The notes: generated from the sequence alone by a model not told the origin. Positions 30,866 to 43,556 are shown, counted from the first letter of the stretch. The stretch: 64,000 nt of DNA from Iris pallida (GCA_029216955.1 JANAVB010023997.1:399501-463500); one strand, 5' to 3'. Translations and numbers: made by a program.

Positions 30866-32580
30866 AAGTCCAAGCAGAAGGAGACGCGGTTTGACAAATC
30901 TCTAAAGGCGCCAGCTCTCGAAGGCATGGATCGGCCCCATAACTTTGACATACTGGCTCAGCTAGCCAATACACCTGTCAGGTTGTCTCTGTTCGACCTA
31001 TTACGACTCTCCAAAGAAACGCGGAAGGCCTTAAGTGAGGCATTACTACATGCCGACTCTTACCTCGCTGAAGTCAAAGCCCCCGCTGAAGATCCTGTCT
31101 TCTGTCCCCACTGCCACAGTACTATGAAAGTGGTGCCCAACATCACCTTCTTACAGGAGGACATGCTACTCAAAAATAATCATCATGATAGACCCCTGTA
31201 CTATACAGGGTATATCGGGACGATCAAGGTGGACCGCATGCACATCGATCCAGGATCCTCCCTCAGCATCATTCCTAGAAGTTTGCTTCAAATTCTGGAA
31301 ATCCTTCTGCACAAGCTATCCGCAACCAACACAACCATCATGGCTTTTAATGCTAGTCGAAGCCATCCGCTGGGCAAGATCCGTCTCAAATGCCAGATCG
31401 TGATCTCCGAACGGAGGTTTCCTGCTATGTGATCGATGCCAACTTATCCTACAACGTCTTGTTGGGATGTCCATGGATACACGAGAACATGATCGTTCCT
31501 TCCACACTTTACCAGTGCTTCAAGTACGTCAACAGTGACAGTGTCGTGAAGACGGAGTTTGCCGATGTCGATCCTTTCAAGGGCATCGTAGCTTACTACG
31601 GGGATTCGATACTTTACCAATCTCAACCCACCAAGGATGACGGCAACAAAGCTGACAATAAAGCTGAAGTAAGTCCATCCCCTAATGATGATCCCCTGAT
31701 TGTCCGAGTCAAAGGATGTACTACTCCAAAAAGTACCCCGAAGCCTCTCACAATTTGGGTAAAAAAGAAGAACCCTAACAAGGTCAAACCATTGACCATC
31801 ACTCTCAACAAGACACCCTGGAAGGAACCTACTAATGCCTATCCTCCCAATCCTGAAATATTACCCTACGTGGTAAACTCGGCCAAGACTGCGGCTCCTC
31901 TTCTAGATGATGATCCTCTCAATGAGTATATCAATACTCATAATAATATACCTTCAGCGGATGATGTTATCACTAAAGAAGAACTTGCGTATTTTCTTAG
32001 TAAAGGTTTATCTTTGAATTACTCCGATGTCTATCAATCTGTAAACCACTACATAGATACGATATACGCTATAGAGAATGGCATAGGACCACACCTCTGC
32101 ATGCCAGTCACAACGCCTTACCTGCGAGAAAATGTCTACCCTGAAGATATCCTCTACTTTATCGTTCCGACAAGAAAGAAGGATGAAGAACTAATCATCT
32201 TCGGTCGTATAATTGGCGAGAGAAAGTTCGTTCCAAACTCTACTCCTACCAAGCACAACACAAAAGCTGACTATGACTCTGGGAAAATACAACTTTTTCG
32301 GTATAGTTGGCAGGCCAAGAATATCATCCAGAACATGGGATATGACATCAAAAGCGACGAAGGGCTAAATTACGGCCGAGGATGACGGTTGCCAATACGA
32401 CACTTTGATCCTTCCGGCAAACCCGAGAACTACTATCAAAGAAGCGGTGTTGGTTTGGGCTATGTCTCTCCTCTAACAACTCCCGAAAGATCAGATGATG
32501 AAGCAGATCGTTATTCTCATTCTTCTGATTCCTCCATCTGGGACTCAGACTCCAGTATCGGCTGATGGAACTGGGGATTC
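30866..32580 (+). pseudogene. pol: Tat-2 pol: protease, repeat linker and G-patch-like block
   Basis: Continues Tat-2 after the nested Tat-3. The first residues, KSKQKETRFDKSLK, match KGKQKAVRFDVLLK in Tat-3. The protease follows: NFDILAQLANTPVRLS, CPHCHSTM, then IDPGSSLSII (Asp at about 31,247) and VLLGCPWIHE near 31,460. One base is missing near 31,401 in QI-GDLRT, which shifts the frame (30,926-31,432 to 31,390-32,385). The PLxIxVK repeats lie at 31,695-31,830. MGYDIKSDEGLN starts at 32,335, then a stop at 32,383, RLPI and GVGLGY. Homology to Tat-3 fades at about 32,580, before RT. Confidence 0.75.
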
Positions 32581-32619
32581 CCAGGACCCTTTCTTTGGTA
32601 TGCGTATTGATCGATAGAA

Positions 32620-33831
32620 AGCTAAAAAGATCTAATACGTATTCTAACCCTTCATAGGCGGAAACTAGGATTCACGAATTATACCTGCGGCGGAAAGGAG
32701 ACAAGTAATTCCTGGCAATCTCGAGCGGACGACCCCAAGATCTTCTGCACGTATTTCTTCCTCGAATTGGACATCGTGTGGGCGACGATCTCCCAACCTT
32801 TTCTTCTCCTTGGCAGCCCTCTCTTTCTCTTCTTACGTGAATCACGAATTTAGAGAAAGTATTTGATTTCTGATCAGTAATCTGGCGGCCAGAGAATAGA
32901 GGATATATATAGGCTACGACAGGGACCATAAGGAGAAATTAGGGTTAGGCCTCCTAACGGATCAGGATATCCCGTGTTCAGCCCGAACACACAATCCAGG
33001 CCCATTAACAATAGCTCGGTCCACTAATAAGCTATTGTTGCACTACCTCCCTAATCCCAAATTATGTTTGTGCGCTCCTTTTATTATATGCTCGTTTAGC
33101 TCCCCATGTTAAGATATCGTATGTCCGTCGATCAAATTAAGTTACTGACAACTATATTAATTCGACATCTTTTATCCTTAAGTAGTACTGCTCAACTTTA
33201 TTTGTCATATCGGATATAATCCACCTGCAAGGTTTACATGACAATCCTTATGAGCTCCTTAAGGGGACATCATCAACCCGATGTACCGGGACATGGATTC
33301 TATTTATAATCAACAATCCATCATACATACAATATTATTACCCAATTCATAGAGGTTGTTGATCCATAATGAATCTCACTCTTTTATGAGTCAAAGTAAT
33401 GCACACTATATATACATGTCCGTTATTATATCCGGATTAAGAGCACAAGCATCTATAATAACAGATGTGTTTGTTCTCTTATGTAGTCAGTACAAAGAGA
33501 ACAACCTCAAGTAGTCCTGTTCAATACACACAAGTGTACTAGTATAAACCTATAGTCAAGATAGACTAATACCATATTATACTACAACCTTTCCAATAGA
33601 TTGTCCAAGTCCATCTAGGTTGTGAACTATTTATATACTCCATAGGGAACTGATAATATGATCTTCTGTGTGACACCACACACCATATTATATATAATAT
33701 AGAATATCAGACATTTGCATTAACACTTGCAACAAATACAATATGCAAACATTTGCCCATATGATTCTCATTCAAAATTTAAGGAAATAAGGTTACTACA
33801 AAAGTGATGCTTTTAATATATAACCCTAACA
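32620..33831 (-). mobile_element. 3' LTR of Tork/TAR-like copia element
   Basis: Minus-strand LTR starting TGTTAGGGTTAT at 33,831, right after the polypurine tract. It has TATATATA at 32,906-32,916 and R-U5-like sequence to about 32,620. The 3' edge is uncertain because I could not find the matching CA end or a target duplication. Confidence 0.65.
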
Positions 33832-33848
33832 ATCTCCCACTTATACTC
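33832..33848 (-). other. Polypurine tract of the Tork/TAR-like copia
   Basis: AGTATAAGTGGGAGAT on the minus strand next to the LTR start. Confidence 0.75.
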
Positions 33849-33893
33849 AAAGTATTGCTTTTCAGTATACTGTTACAAATCTCCCACTTATAC

Positions 33894-35667
33894 TTATAGC
33901 CATGCTGCTACACATCTGACTCCCATTCCCTCAACATGACTATCAAAAGCCTTAACTGGTAAGCTCTTTGTAAAGGGATCAGCTAGGTTGTCGGCTGATG
34001 CTATCTTGATCACAACAACTTTTTCTTTCTTTACGAAATTTTGTATCAGGTGGTACTTGCGCTCAATATATTTGCCTGTCTTATGGGCTCGTGGTTCCTT
34101 TGAGTCTGCAACTGTACCACTATTATCATAATAAAGTGTAATAGACTTAGGCAAACTAGGTACTACATTCAAGTCCAGCAGAAAGTTTCTGAGCCAAACC
34201 GCTTCTTTGGCTGCCTCAGAGGCTGCCACATACTCGGCTTCCATGGTAGAATCAGTAATATATTTTTGCTTGATACTCCTCCACACAATGGCTCCACCTC
34301 CCAAAGTAAACACATAACCTGAGGTAGATTTTCTGGAATCCCTATCTGACCAAAAATATGAGTCTGTATACCCCAAAGGAACTAAACTATCTGCCTGGTA
34401 AACTAGCATATACTCTTTAGTCCATTTCAGGTACTTGAAAATATGCTTTATGGCAGTCCAGTGCTCTTGTCCTTGGTTAGACTGGTATTTGCTGACCAAG
34501 CCTATGGCAAAGCAGATGTCTGGTCTCGTACATAGCATTGCATACATTAAGCTTCCTACTGCTAAAGCATAAGGAACTCCCTTCATGTTCTCTATCTCTT
34601 TAGGTATCCTCGGACACTGCTCATTTGATAGAGCAATTCCATGTCTAAAAGGTAAGAAACCTTTCTTAGAATTTTGCATACTAAAACGAGTTAGTACAGT
34701 ATCGATATAGGAAGCTTGGGATAAGCCCAACATCCTTTTCTTACGATCTCGTAGAACTTTGATCCCAAGGATGTGACCTACTTCTCCTAAGTCCTTCATA
34801 TCAAACTATTTGGATAAACATACCCTTACATAAGATAACACCTTCACATTATTTCTAATGAGCAAGATGTCATCCACATAAAGTACTAGAAATACCACTA
34901 CATTTCTGTCACACTTTCTGTATACATATGATTCATCCTGACATTGATCAAATCCATAGAATTTTATCACCTGATCAAAACTTATGTTCCAAGATCGGAA
35001 AGCTTGCTTAAGTCCATAAATGGACTTCTTAAGCTTACAAACAAGATGCTCCTGTCCCTTTTCAATGAACCCGTCTGGTTGCTTCATATAGATGTCTTCC
35101 TCAAGACTTCCGTTAAGGAAAGCTGTCTTGACATCCATTTGCTAAATCTCATAATCGAGATGAGCTGCAATAGATAAAAGAATCCGGATAGACTTAAGCA
35201 TGGTTACAGGAGAAAAGGTTTCCTCATAATCGATACCCTCTCTTTGAGTAAAACCTTTTGCTACAAGCCGAGCTTTAAAGGTTTCAACCTTACCGTCTGA
35301 TCCTCTTTTTTCTCTTTTAGACCCACTTGCATCCAATGGATTTTACACCAGCGGGTGGTTCTACAAGCTCCCAGACCTAATTAGAATCCATAGATTCTAT
35401 TTTAGATATCATTATTTTTTGCCAAGACTCTGTATCTTCATCTTGGAGTGCTTCATTGTAGGTACAGGGATCATAATCTTGTTCCTCAGGGACGAAGTCT
35501 GACGACTCTCCCAAGAACATATATCTATAAGGTTGTATCACAACCCTTCCACTACGACGAGGTACTATCGGTTGTGGTGTAACATTTGTGACACGTTGTG
35601 CAGTAATTTGTGGTTCATCCTCTTGTACTGTTGGTACTGAAGTACTTGGTGTACAAAGCAGAAACAT
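33894..35667 (-). pseudogene. pol: Tork/TAR-like copia pol: RT and RNase H (3' half only)
   Basis: Minus-strand frames 35,377-35,667, 35,142-35,336, 34,806-35,138 and 33,894-34,799. They include [54 protein letters not shown] and LYVDDILLIRN (RT active site). The last frame has MKDLGEVGHILGIKVLRDR, TRPDICFAIGLVSKYQSN, the RNase H DSRKSTSGYVF, STMEAEYVAASEAAKEA and IASADNLADPFTKSLP. The DMKDLGE...GIK pattern fits Tork/TAR-type copia rather than SIRE. Stops or frame changes at about 35,140, 35,340 and 34,800 inactivate it. Gag, protease and integrase are absent: homology ends at 35,667, where SIRE-2 begins. Confidence 0.8.
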
Positions 35668-35679
35668 AACTAAGGTGCA

Positions 35680-36924
35680 TCAGTAGCATCATAAGGTAGT
35701 AGACCACAACCATCAACGAGCAGAAAGACGGGATGGACCAGAATAATCCAACGGCTCGCTGGCAGAGCGACGAGGATCGACAAAAGTAGCATCAGGATCT
35801 AGATATCTCATGGCCCAAGGGTCATCAATCTGGTAGCCTTCGCGAGAAGAGTCCCAACCCGTAGAAAAAGCATAGTGGGATGCCTTGCTATATTGTATTG
35901 GATGTCATGAAGAGTGTTGCTAATAGCGGTTATCTGAAGAGTGGTCCGATAATCCAGCTGAGTATAGCGATCGTCTTCCAACCGAAAGCAGTCGTGCAAC
36001 ATGTCTCTGATGGAATCTAGGGCGGTAGGTGGGTCCGGTTAAGGGGCATCAGAATCAGATGATGCTTCCTCAACAGGAGCAGGAGATAAAGGTGCAGGAA
36101 CAATCCTACGACCTTACAGAGATATGCAGGAGCTCCTAAAAAGTGACATTCGTCTAATAGAATGTTGAAGACAGAAGTGCTTCGGGCTTCTTCCTAGCAC
36201 GAATCATCCAGTCCATCATCGTACGTGGAAAGTTTAAAGGGATGGTGAAATATAGATAATACAGTACTGTAATCTCTAGGTAGGTGACTTCATCAGTAGA
36301 TCTGGCTTTCGGCAGGATAGAAGAGAATATGATACGATGAAGTTCATAAAAATGTTGGTTGAGATATTTGGCACGAAGTTTACGAGGGTGAGTATTAGGT
36401 TCACACATCATGTCGTTAAAGCCTTCTAGGGTGATATCGCCAACAAATTTGAATTCATGAGCATCAACAAGGCGTTCCCAAGTATTGGGTTCAGGGAGTT
36501 GCAAATGCTCCGCCAAGTCGAAGTCATCGAACTTAATGTTGATACCAGCTACCCTTGAATAAATCTTACGGTCATCATGAGTGAGAATGCAATAAAATAT
36601 TTGGATGGTATTAAGATAAATTCGTGAAGAAGTATAGACTAGTTCATTAAGACAAAGATCTCTAAAGTTAGGTTCAAATTCATGAAAGATGATAAAATTA
36701 ATAGGATGACCCGGCTCCACACTACGTGCATAAAACTCTGAATACCATTCGTTATAAGCTTCTAACAAAACAAAGATGTTCTCCTTGTAGGTGTCGGCAT
36801 TGGGAGGAGGAGGTGCACTAAATAAAGGATAAGGGGGATTGACATTAGGAGGAGAAGGAGGAGGATTGGATGAAGATTCTTCACTTCTACTCCTTTTTCC
36901 TCTAAAAAATAGTCTAGGTACCAT
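35680..36924 (-). pseudogene. SIRE-2 env-like ORF
   Basis: Starts MVPRLFFRGKRSRSEESSS at 36,924 with a Pro-rich segment, then IYLNTIQIFYCILTHDDRKI, GINIKFDDFDLAEHLQLPE, RAKYLNQHFYELHRIIFSS and a basic DWMIRARKKPE. It is homologous to the SIRE-1 env-like ORF (the same two-Phe/Tyr block and start KRxRS/KRKK). The frame stops at 36,154 and degraded sequence runs to the junction with the Tork/TAR-like element at 35,668. The function is unknown; position after RNase H is the only reason to call it env-like. No transmembrane pair that I would trust. Confidence 0.6.
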
Positions 36925-37131
36925 GGAAAAAAATAAGAAGAGTAGAAAGGAGAAGCTATAAGAGATATATCTCAAAAAGAATTGATGAAGATGAAAGAGA
37001 GTCCCCCAAAAACTTTAAATCTTGAGTTTGGAGAGGAAAAAGCACCAAAATTGAGAGATCTAAGGTTAGGATTTTGAGAAAAGTGGATGGAGAGAGGTGG
37101 AAGATGAAGAGAGAGGTTTAAAAATTATGGT

Positions 37132-37138
37132 TTTATAA
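37132..37138 (-). promoter_or_regulatory. Possible TATA box for SIRE-2 env-like ORF
   Basis: TATAAAA on the minus strand, about 210 bp upstream of the ORF start and about 90-145 bp downstream of the LTR-type motif array. Confidence 0.4.
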
Positions 37139-37225
37139 AGTAAGACCGGCTGCAATAGCAAAACGTGGGGCTTAGATCAAGTAGATCGGACGGCCAAGAA
37201 TGGCTGAAGGTTCTGGAATCCACCA

Positions 37226-37279
37226 GACCGAGTTCGGCCCAAATTCTGCCATAGATAGAGTTCGGCCCGAGTTTGGTCC
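37226..37279 (-). promoter_or_regulatory. LTR-type GAGTTCGG motif array upstream of SIRE-2 env-like ORF
   Basis: Two to three copies of GAGTTCGGCCC(G/A)A with TTCTGCC, the same element as in the SIRE-2 LTR at 43,162-43,213. Confidence 0.5.
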
Positions 37280-37621
37280 ATGTGGATCCAGAACTCCAAA
37301 CAGTATAAAGATGGGCATAAAAAGTAGAAAAGGTGGTCTCGAATTGAAAATAGTAGATTTTTATTGGCCACAAAATAAGTAGAACATGCGACAGACTTGT
37401 TAATCATTATTCAGTATATGTAAATTGTCTCAGGTTAGCTGTAAGGGCCGAATCCCAGCTAGCGGTAGTTCGAAGACACTTGGCACCATATCGCTTAGGC
37501 TTTTATGCCTTATTGAAAGAAGAACCATTTCGGCTTATACCCAAAACAATGCAACATATATGAATTTGATTTAACAAGTATTTGCAAAGGTAAGGCTTAT
37601 GGTATGATCCAAGATCCCCAA

Positions 37622-38490
37622 TTATTGACGAAAAAAGTTGAAACGCTCTTCGACAAGTGGTTTAGTGAAAAAGTCTGCTAGCTGATTATCAGTATAAATG
37701 AATTCTAGATTAATAGTGCCTTGCAATTGATGATCTCTTAAAAAGTGGTGTCGTATTTCTATATGCTTAGTGTGTGAGTGACATATAGGGTTCTTAGTCA
37801 AGTTAATAGCACTAGTATTATCACAGAATATAGGAATGTGCTTAAAAGATAAATTATAGTCTGCTAGGGTTTGCTTCATCTATAAAATCTGAGCACAACA
37901 ACCACCTGCAGCTATGTATTCAGCTTCTGTTGTGGTAGTACGACAAAGTTTTATTTTTTGCTAAACCAAGAGACTAAAGTTTTTCCTAATAAATGACACG
38001 TGCCGTTGGTACTCCTATATTCGACTTTGCAACCAGCAAAATCAGCATTCGAATAACTGATTAGGTCAAAGGATGTAATTTTGGGATACTACAAGCCTAC
38101 TATAATACTACCTTCAAGGTATTGAAAGATATGCTTAACTGTGCTCATGTGTGATTCCTTAGGGTTGGCTTTATAACGAGCATATAGGCAAACACTAAAC
38201 ATTATATTAGGGCGACTAGCAGTTAAGCAGAGTAAACTATCGATTATACCTCGATACTTACATTGGTCGACTGGTTTACCGCTTTCATCAGGTTCTAATT
38301 TCGTTGTTGTAGCCATTAGAGTACTGATTGGTTTGATGTTGTCAAGATCGAATTTCTTTAGCATATCCTTTATATACTTTGATTGACTGATGAAAATCCC
38401 TTGTGAGTTTTGTTTGACTTGCAATCCAAGGAAGTAGTTAAGCTCTCCCATCATGCTCATCTCGAACTCATTCTGCATACACTTGGCAAA
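37622..38490 (-). pseudogene. pol: SIRE-2 pol: RT end and RNase H
   Basis: 38,089-38,478 encodes MQNEFEMSMMGELNYFLGLQ, then YRGIIDSLLCLTASRPNI and KANPKESHMSTVKHIFQYL. After breaks, 37,622-37,879 encodes FCDNTSAINLTKNPICHSHTK, HIEIRHHFLRDH and LADFFTKPL. These are the SIRE RT/RNase H landmarks seen also in SIRE-1, with clearly different codons, so SIRE-2 is a separate subfamily. Stops at about 38,087 and 37,880 and further frame changes make it a pseudogene. Confidence 0.8.
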
Positions 38491-38499
38491 TTCTTGGTA

Positions 38500-39900
38500 T
38501 AATACGTCATTAGTAGACCCAAAGATAATGTCATCTACATAAATTTGTACTAATAGAATTGTGTCATCAATAGATTTTATAAAAGTGTCATATCAATCTT
38601 CCCCTTTGAAAAGCCTTTTTTAAGTAAAAAAGTGCTTAGGCGTTCATACCAAGCGTGAGGGGCTTGTTTGAGGTCATAAAGAGCTTTCTTAAGCTTGAAA
38701 ACATGATCAGGAAATTTATAGTTTTCAAACCAGGTGGTTGCTTTACAAAAACTTCTTGTTTAATAAAACCATTGAGAAAAGCACTTTTGACGTCCATTTG
38801 AAAGAGTTATAAGTTTTGGAAATTTGCAAAGCCACAAAGCATATGGATTGATTCAAGTCGTGCAACATGAGCATAAGTCTCATCGTAGTCGATACCTTCC
38901 TCTTGGTTGTATCCTTGAGCTATGAGACGTGCTTTGTTACATGTGACTGAACCGTCCTTATTAACTTTGTTACAAAAAATCCATCGAGTACCAATGATTG
39001 AATGGTCAGCAGGTTTAAGAACAAGTTCCCAAACCTGATTTCTTTTGAATTAGTTGAGTTCTTCTTGCATTACAGATATCCAAAATTCATCAGAAAAAGC
39101 TTTTAAAATATTTTTAGATTCTATTTGGGATATAAAAGCAGTGCTAGCTATAGAATCTCTAACAGATGAACGAGTACTTACTCCCCTTGATACCTCACCT
39201 ATTACCAAGTTTTTTGGATGTTCTGGTGTGAAGTAGAACTTCTTTGGTACGTTGTCCAAAGAACTGGTTCAAGATGTTATATCCTTAGAGGTAGGAGTTA
39301 TAGATTTGATATATACGTCATCGTTATCATCGGAAACAGCTGTTGTACTACTATTCTCATCAAAAGTATCATTAGCAGATTCTTCGACAATCATGGAACG
39401 TTTGTTGAACACTCTGTATCCTTTACTCTTGGAAGCATATCCAAGAAAATACCTTCGTCAGATTTGGCATCAAACTTGCCTTAGTTGTCTTTGGTATTCA
39501 GGATAAAGCAGCGACAACCGAACACTCTAAAATAAGAAATAGTTGGGGTTCTACAAACCAAAGTTCATAGGAAGTTTTCTTTGAAATAGGTCGAATCAAA
39601 ACCTTATTCAAGACATGGCATGTTGTACTTACAGCTTCTTCCCAAAAATATTTCGAAAGTAAAAATTGATTCAACATGAATCTAGCCATATCGCCAAGAG
39701 TTCTATTTTTTGCTCCATAACACCATTTTGTTGGAGAGTTCTAGGACAAGAAAATTCATGATTAAAACCATTTAAATCACAAAACTTTTTGAAATTAGAG
39801 TTTTCGAATTCACCGCCTTGATCACTTCGGATTCGAGTAACCATGAAACCTTTTTCATTTTGTACCTTCTAGTAAAAATTTTGAAAATAGAAATAGTATC
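38500..39900 (-). pseudogene. pol: SIRE-2 pol: integrase end and RT start
   Basis: Fragments in several frames: 39,498-39,689 (ARFMLNQFLLSKYFWEEAV, SKKTSYELWF) is the integrase C-terminal region. 39,050-39,259 (FYFTPEHPKNLVIGEVSRGVSTRSS) is the SIRE linker and RT start. RT motifs for SAFLNGF and LKKAL can be read near 38,700-38,800, and the YVDD region near 38,540. Many single-base gaps relative to SIRE-1 break the frames. Confidence 0.7.
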
Positions 39901-39924
39901 ACTTTTGTTTGAAAGAAAGAAAAT

Positions 39925-40640
39925 CTAAGTAAAGCGAGAAAAGTCATCAACAATCACAAAGTCGTAAAGTTTTCCACCAAGACTGGCTACTCTACTAGGA
40001 CCAAACAAATCTACATGAAAAAGTTGCAAGGGTCTAGTAGTACTTACAGAGTTGATGGATTTAAATAAAGATTTTGTTGCCTTATTTTTTGCACATTCGG
40101 CACATACTGCATCCTTTTTTAATGTGATATCTGGTAGTCCTCTTACTAGCTTCTTAGTTGAAAGTCTTGATATGGTATCCATGTTTGCATGTCCAAGACG
40201 CATATGACATAGTAATCTTTCAGCTTTGTGAGCGTAGAGGCATCTTCCTGCATTGTTAGTATCTTTCGAGAGAGAGAATATATAAATGTTATCTTCCCTT
40301 ATCCCTTCAAAAGTGATGTCTCCAAATGATCTATCATATATAAAGCATTTATTTTTTCCAAAGTTAATATCATATCCATTGTCAACAAGATGACTAATGC
40401 TGAGCAAGTTATGCTTTAACTATGTTATTGAACAAACATCTTTAATGACAGGAAAGGGAGGATTATCAATAGTACCGTTACCTATAATATAATCTTTTAG
40501 ATTATTGCCGAAGGACACATACCCTTCCCTTTTATCGATAGTGTTGCGAAAAGATTTGCATTTTCAGTCATATGTCACGAGCACCCACTATCGAGAATCC
40601 ATTTTCTTCTAGAAGATGAAGGAAGGTCCATCTACACAAG
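39925..40640 (-). pseudogene. pol: SIRE-2 protease and integrase zinc finger
   Basis: Near 40,600 the minus strand encodes WILDSGCS and HMT around a stop, the protease active site. The open frame 39,925-40,407 reads MLSISHLVDNGYDINF, HMRLGHANMDTISRLSTKKLV, CAECAKNKATKS and LFHVDLFGPSRVASLGG, that is protease end, integrase HHCC finger and first catalytic Asp region, ending at a stop in DDFSRFT. LW in LWHMRLGH reads LC here. It is closer to SIRE-1 here than in the env-like part. Confidence 0.8.
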
Positions 40641-41172
40641 TAGATGTGACCTTTAGTACCCAAATTATTGAGGGTCCCGAAATGTTAGTCTTCGGTGCCC
40701 ATGTATATATGTTTAAATCAACTAATCATCTGATTATACATTGTGATGAAGTGTGTCCATATTTACCACAGTAGTGACATGTAACATGCATGTTTGTATT
40801 AGGCGCAGGATGATGATGATGTCAATGTGTGGGTGATTGTTGTGCTGCATGAGAATATGTGTACATGAAAGCATGTTTGTGTGCAGCATATGTATGTGTG
40901 TTTTTCTTATGCCGTGTATTCTTGTGATGAGTAGTCTTGTGTCTCGCGTAAGTACTAGAACTTTTCTTATGCCATGTATTCTTGAATAGCCTGTTTGCCT
41001 AGCCTGATCTCTAATCTTTTAGAGGCTGTATACATTTCATCATATTTGGCAGTCAAAGTACTAATTCTTACAGCTGCAGTATTGTACTTCTTTTTCTCTT
41101 CCGTAAGCTCTTTATTGAGTACGGTAAGATCATGTGTTTGTTTCTCAATACGTGATTCAGCATCGTATAAGC

Positions 41173-42461
41173 TTATTTTAAGCTTGGAGATAACTCCTCA
41201 GTGCTATCCGTGGGTGAAGTGTCTCTAACATTATCAAGTAAGCATGATAGTATATGAATCTCAGCTTCATGAGTCTTACTCGTATCCTTTGTGTGTTTGT
41301 ATTTACTAAGTAACTTCTTATGATCATCAAGTAAATCACTAAAAGCATCTACAAGTTCATCAAAAGTAAAGTCATCAAGTGGATCATTTTTTACCTTGTC
41401 GGACGTTGCCATTAGGCAGACGTTTACAGTAGCTTGGAGAGTATCCTCTTCTTCTTCTAAGTCACTGGCTTCGCTTTCATGCCAGATGCTCGTGTTGGCA
41501 TACTTTCGAGAGGATGACCTCTTATATGATTTGTTATATCGGTTTCCTTTCTTTGCTGCATGGCAGTCTTTCTTGACATGCCCCGTCTTCTTACAACTGA
41601 AGCAGATAGGCTCTTCATCATTGTCTTTGTGTTGTTCCTTCTTCCTTTGGTTGAAGTGTAGGAATTTCTTGAAGTTGCGAACCATGAGCGCTTGATCATC
41701 ACCTTCGGAGTCATCACCGTCTGTTTCATCTGGAGCAGTCTTTCGACGATGAACTCTTACAGCGATTTCTTTTTTCCTTTGGAGCAGTTTCTTCAAAGTC
41801 CTTGAGGTCGAGCTCATGCGTCATTAGTTTGCCAATTAGAGTCTCCAGAGACATAGTAGTGAGATTGTTGCCTTCGATGTCGGTCGTAGCTTTGGGGTTC
41901 CAGTTCTTCGTTAGACCCCTTAGCACCTTGTGTATCTTCTTATGGTTGGAGTAGTTCTTTCCAAAGGAAGATAGAGGGTTGATGATATCAAGAAATCCGG
42001 GGAACATTTGTGTGATCGTCTCGTTGGACTTCATCTTGAATGCTTCATACTTCTATGTTAGTCAACTAATTTTTTATTCCTTGACTTGAGTGGTTCCTTC
42101 ATGAGTCACTTCTAGATGCTTCCATACTTCGTGTGAAGTGGTACACGTAGATACCCTGTTGAATTCAGTCATGTCTATAGCACAGAAGAGAGCATTAATA
42201 GCCCTAGCATCTAGACTAACATGTTTCTTTTCTGGATCAGTGTATTTGTCATGGGATTTCTTTATGAGGTTCCCATCAACTACAATTCTGGCAAGCTTCT
42301 TATAACCATCTGTAATTATGATCCATAAGTCAAAGTCTAGAGATTTCAGATAGAAACCATCTGTGTCTTCCAATAAGTGTAGTTGGTTCCATCAAATAGG
42401 GTGGCCTATTAGTGGACTGTCCTTCACCGTAGTTGGTGAAAATAGGTTGTGTGGTTGCCAT
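41173..42461 (-). pseudogene. gag: SIRE-2 gag
   Basis: ATG at 42,461 (MATTQPIFTNYGEGQSTNRPP). A missing base near 42,400 shifts the frame before FDGTNY. Pieces then follow: 42,074-42,373 (LKSLDFDLWIIITDGYKK, SHEVWKHLEVTHEG, with the Trp that is a stop in SIRE-1), 41,726-42,034 (NETITQMFPGFLDIINPLSS) and 41,173-41,817 with the zinc knuckle CFSCKKTGHVKKDC near 41,600 and a Lys/Asp-rich coiled-coil-like tail. Family function: capsid-like structural protein. Confidence 0.8.
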
Positions 42462-42502
42462 AGATCGGCTCTAGGATGTTAATCCTTTATCAAGAGACCG
42501 GA

Positions 42503-42516
42503 GCTCTGATACCAAT
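42503..42516 (-). other. SIRE-2 PBS (tRNA-Met)
   Basis: TTGGTATCAGAGC on the minus strand, directly inside the 5' LTR. Single copy, unlike SIRE-1. Confidence 0.8.
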
Positions 42517-43556
42517 TGAAGTAACGTGTATGCAACTCTAGGGGGTGAATAGAGTTTGTGTCTATAGTGACCAATTAAAAATAACTCTATACAAAGTCCA
42601 GAAAGCAACTATATAATCAGAGAGTAATAATGCGGAAGTAAAAGAGTTTAGAAGATCAAACGCAAACAAGGCAATATATTTTAGTTTTTCTCGTGGAGGA
42701 CTGGTCCAGGCCGAAAAACTCTTGCTTGGAGTTTAAATCCACTATTTTTGAAATATGTTACATACGCGCCTTTAGTCAGAAGAGCACGCCAACTTCTTAC
42801 AAACACTAGCCTTGGAAGCGCCCGCTACTTTGACTTCGCATATGCAAAACTTAAAATTTTTCAAGTGACTTCTTTTTACTCTTGCACAGAACTTCTAATT
42901 GAATTGCACTGAGCACCTTGGGGCTTAGTAAGTTTTGTGGCTAGAAGATTTGGAAGAGTAAGGCTTAGAGCATATAAGGCTTTAGAAAATAGAAAGCTTA
43001 AGAATGAGAGATGATTTGAAATGAGAGAAATCAAGCTCTATTTATACTAGTCAGGGAAGGCAGAGTTCGACCAAAATTCTGTCTTAGATATTCAAAAATT
43101 CGAACGTTGGACAGCTCGTAGCAAGGTGTTCCTTAAAATCAGGTTGCTGATTATAAGGAAACAGAGTTCGACCCGAGTTCTGCCTTAGGTAGAGTTCGGC
43201 CCGAATTCTGTCTACCTCAGACCGAAAGCCCTATATAGGTGAAGGTTGTTTGGTTTGGTTCAGGAATTAGTTTGTTTTGTATGGTGGAGCTTGAAGAGAT
43301 ATGTCTAGGGTTTGAGATGACTCAGTGCGACTCAACGTACATTTTTCTAGACTCAATAAATTAAAAAATTATAGACTGAGAACAAAAACATTTGTAATGT
43401 AATAGCTTATAAACGACGTCTGTCTTGAACTTGATGCGTTGTATTTGATCATAGATGATATTCTGTCTTGAACTTGATGTGTCATATTTGATCATATCAG
43501 ATATCAGTTTGTTAATTATCTAAATCAGGTTGACTGTGATCCAGTTTGGGTCAACA
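42517..43556 (-). mobile_element. SIRE-2 5' LTR
   Basis: 1,040 bp, TG...CA (plus strand TGAAGTAACG ... GGGTCAACA). Minus-strand TATA at 43,037-43,045; GAGTTCGG motifs at 43,061-43,081 and 43,162-43,213. The sequence directly right of it is SIRE-3 gag, so SIRE-2 inserted into SIRE-3. The partner 3' LTR is missing from the window. Confidence 0.8.
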
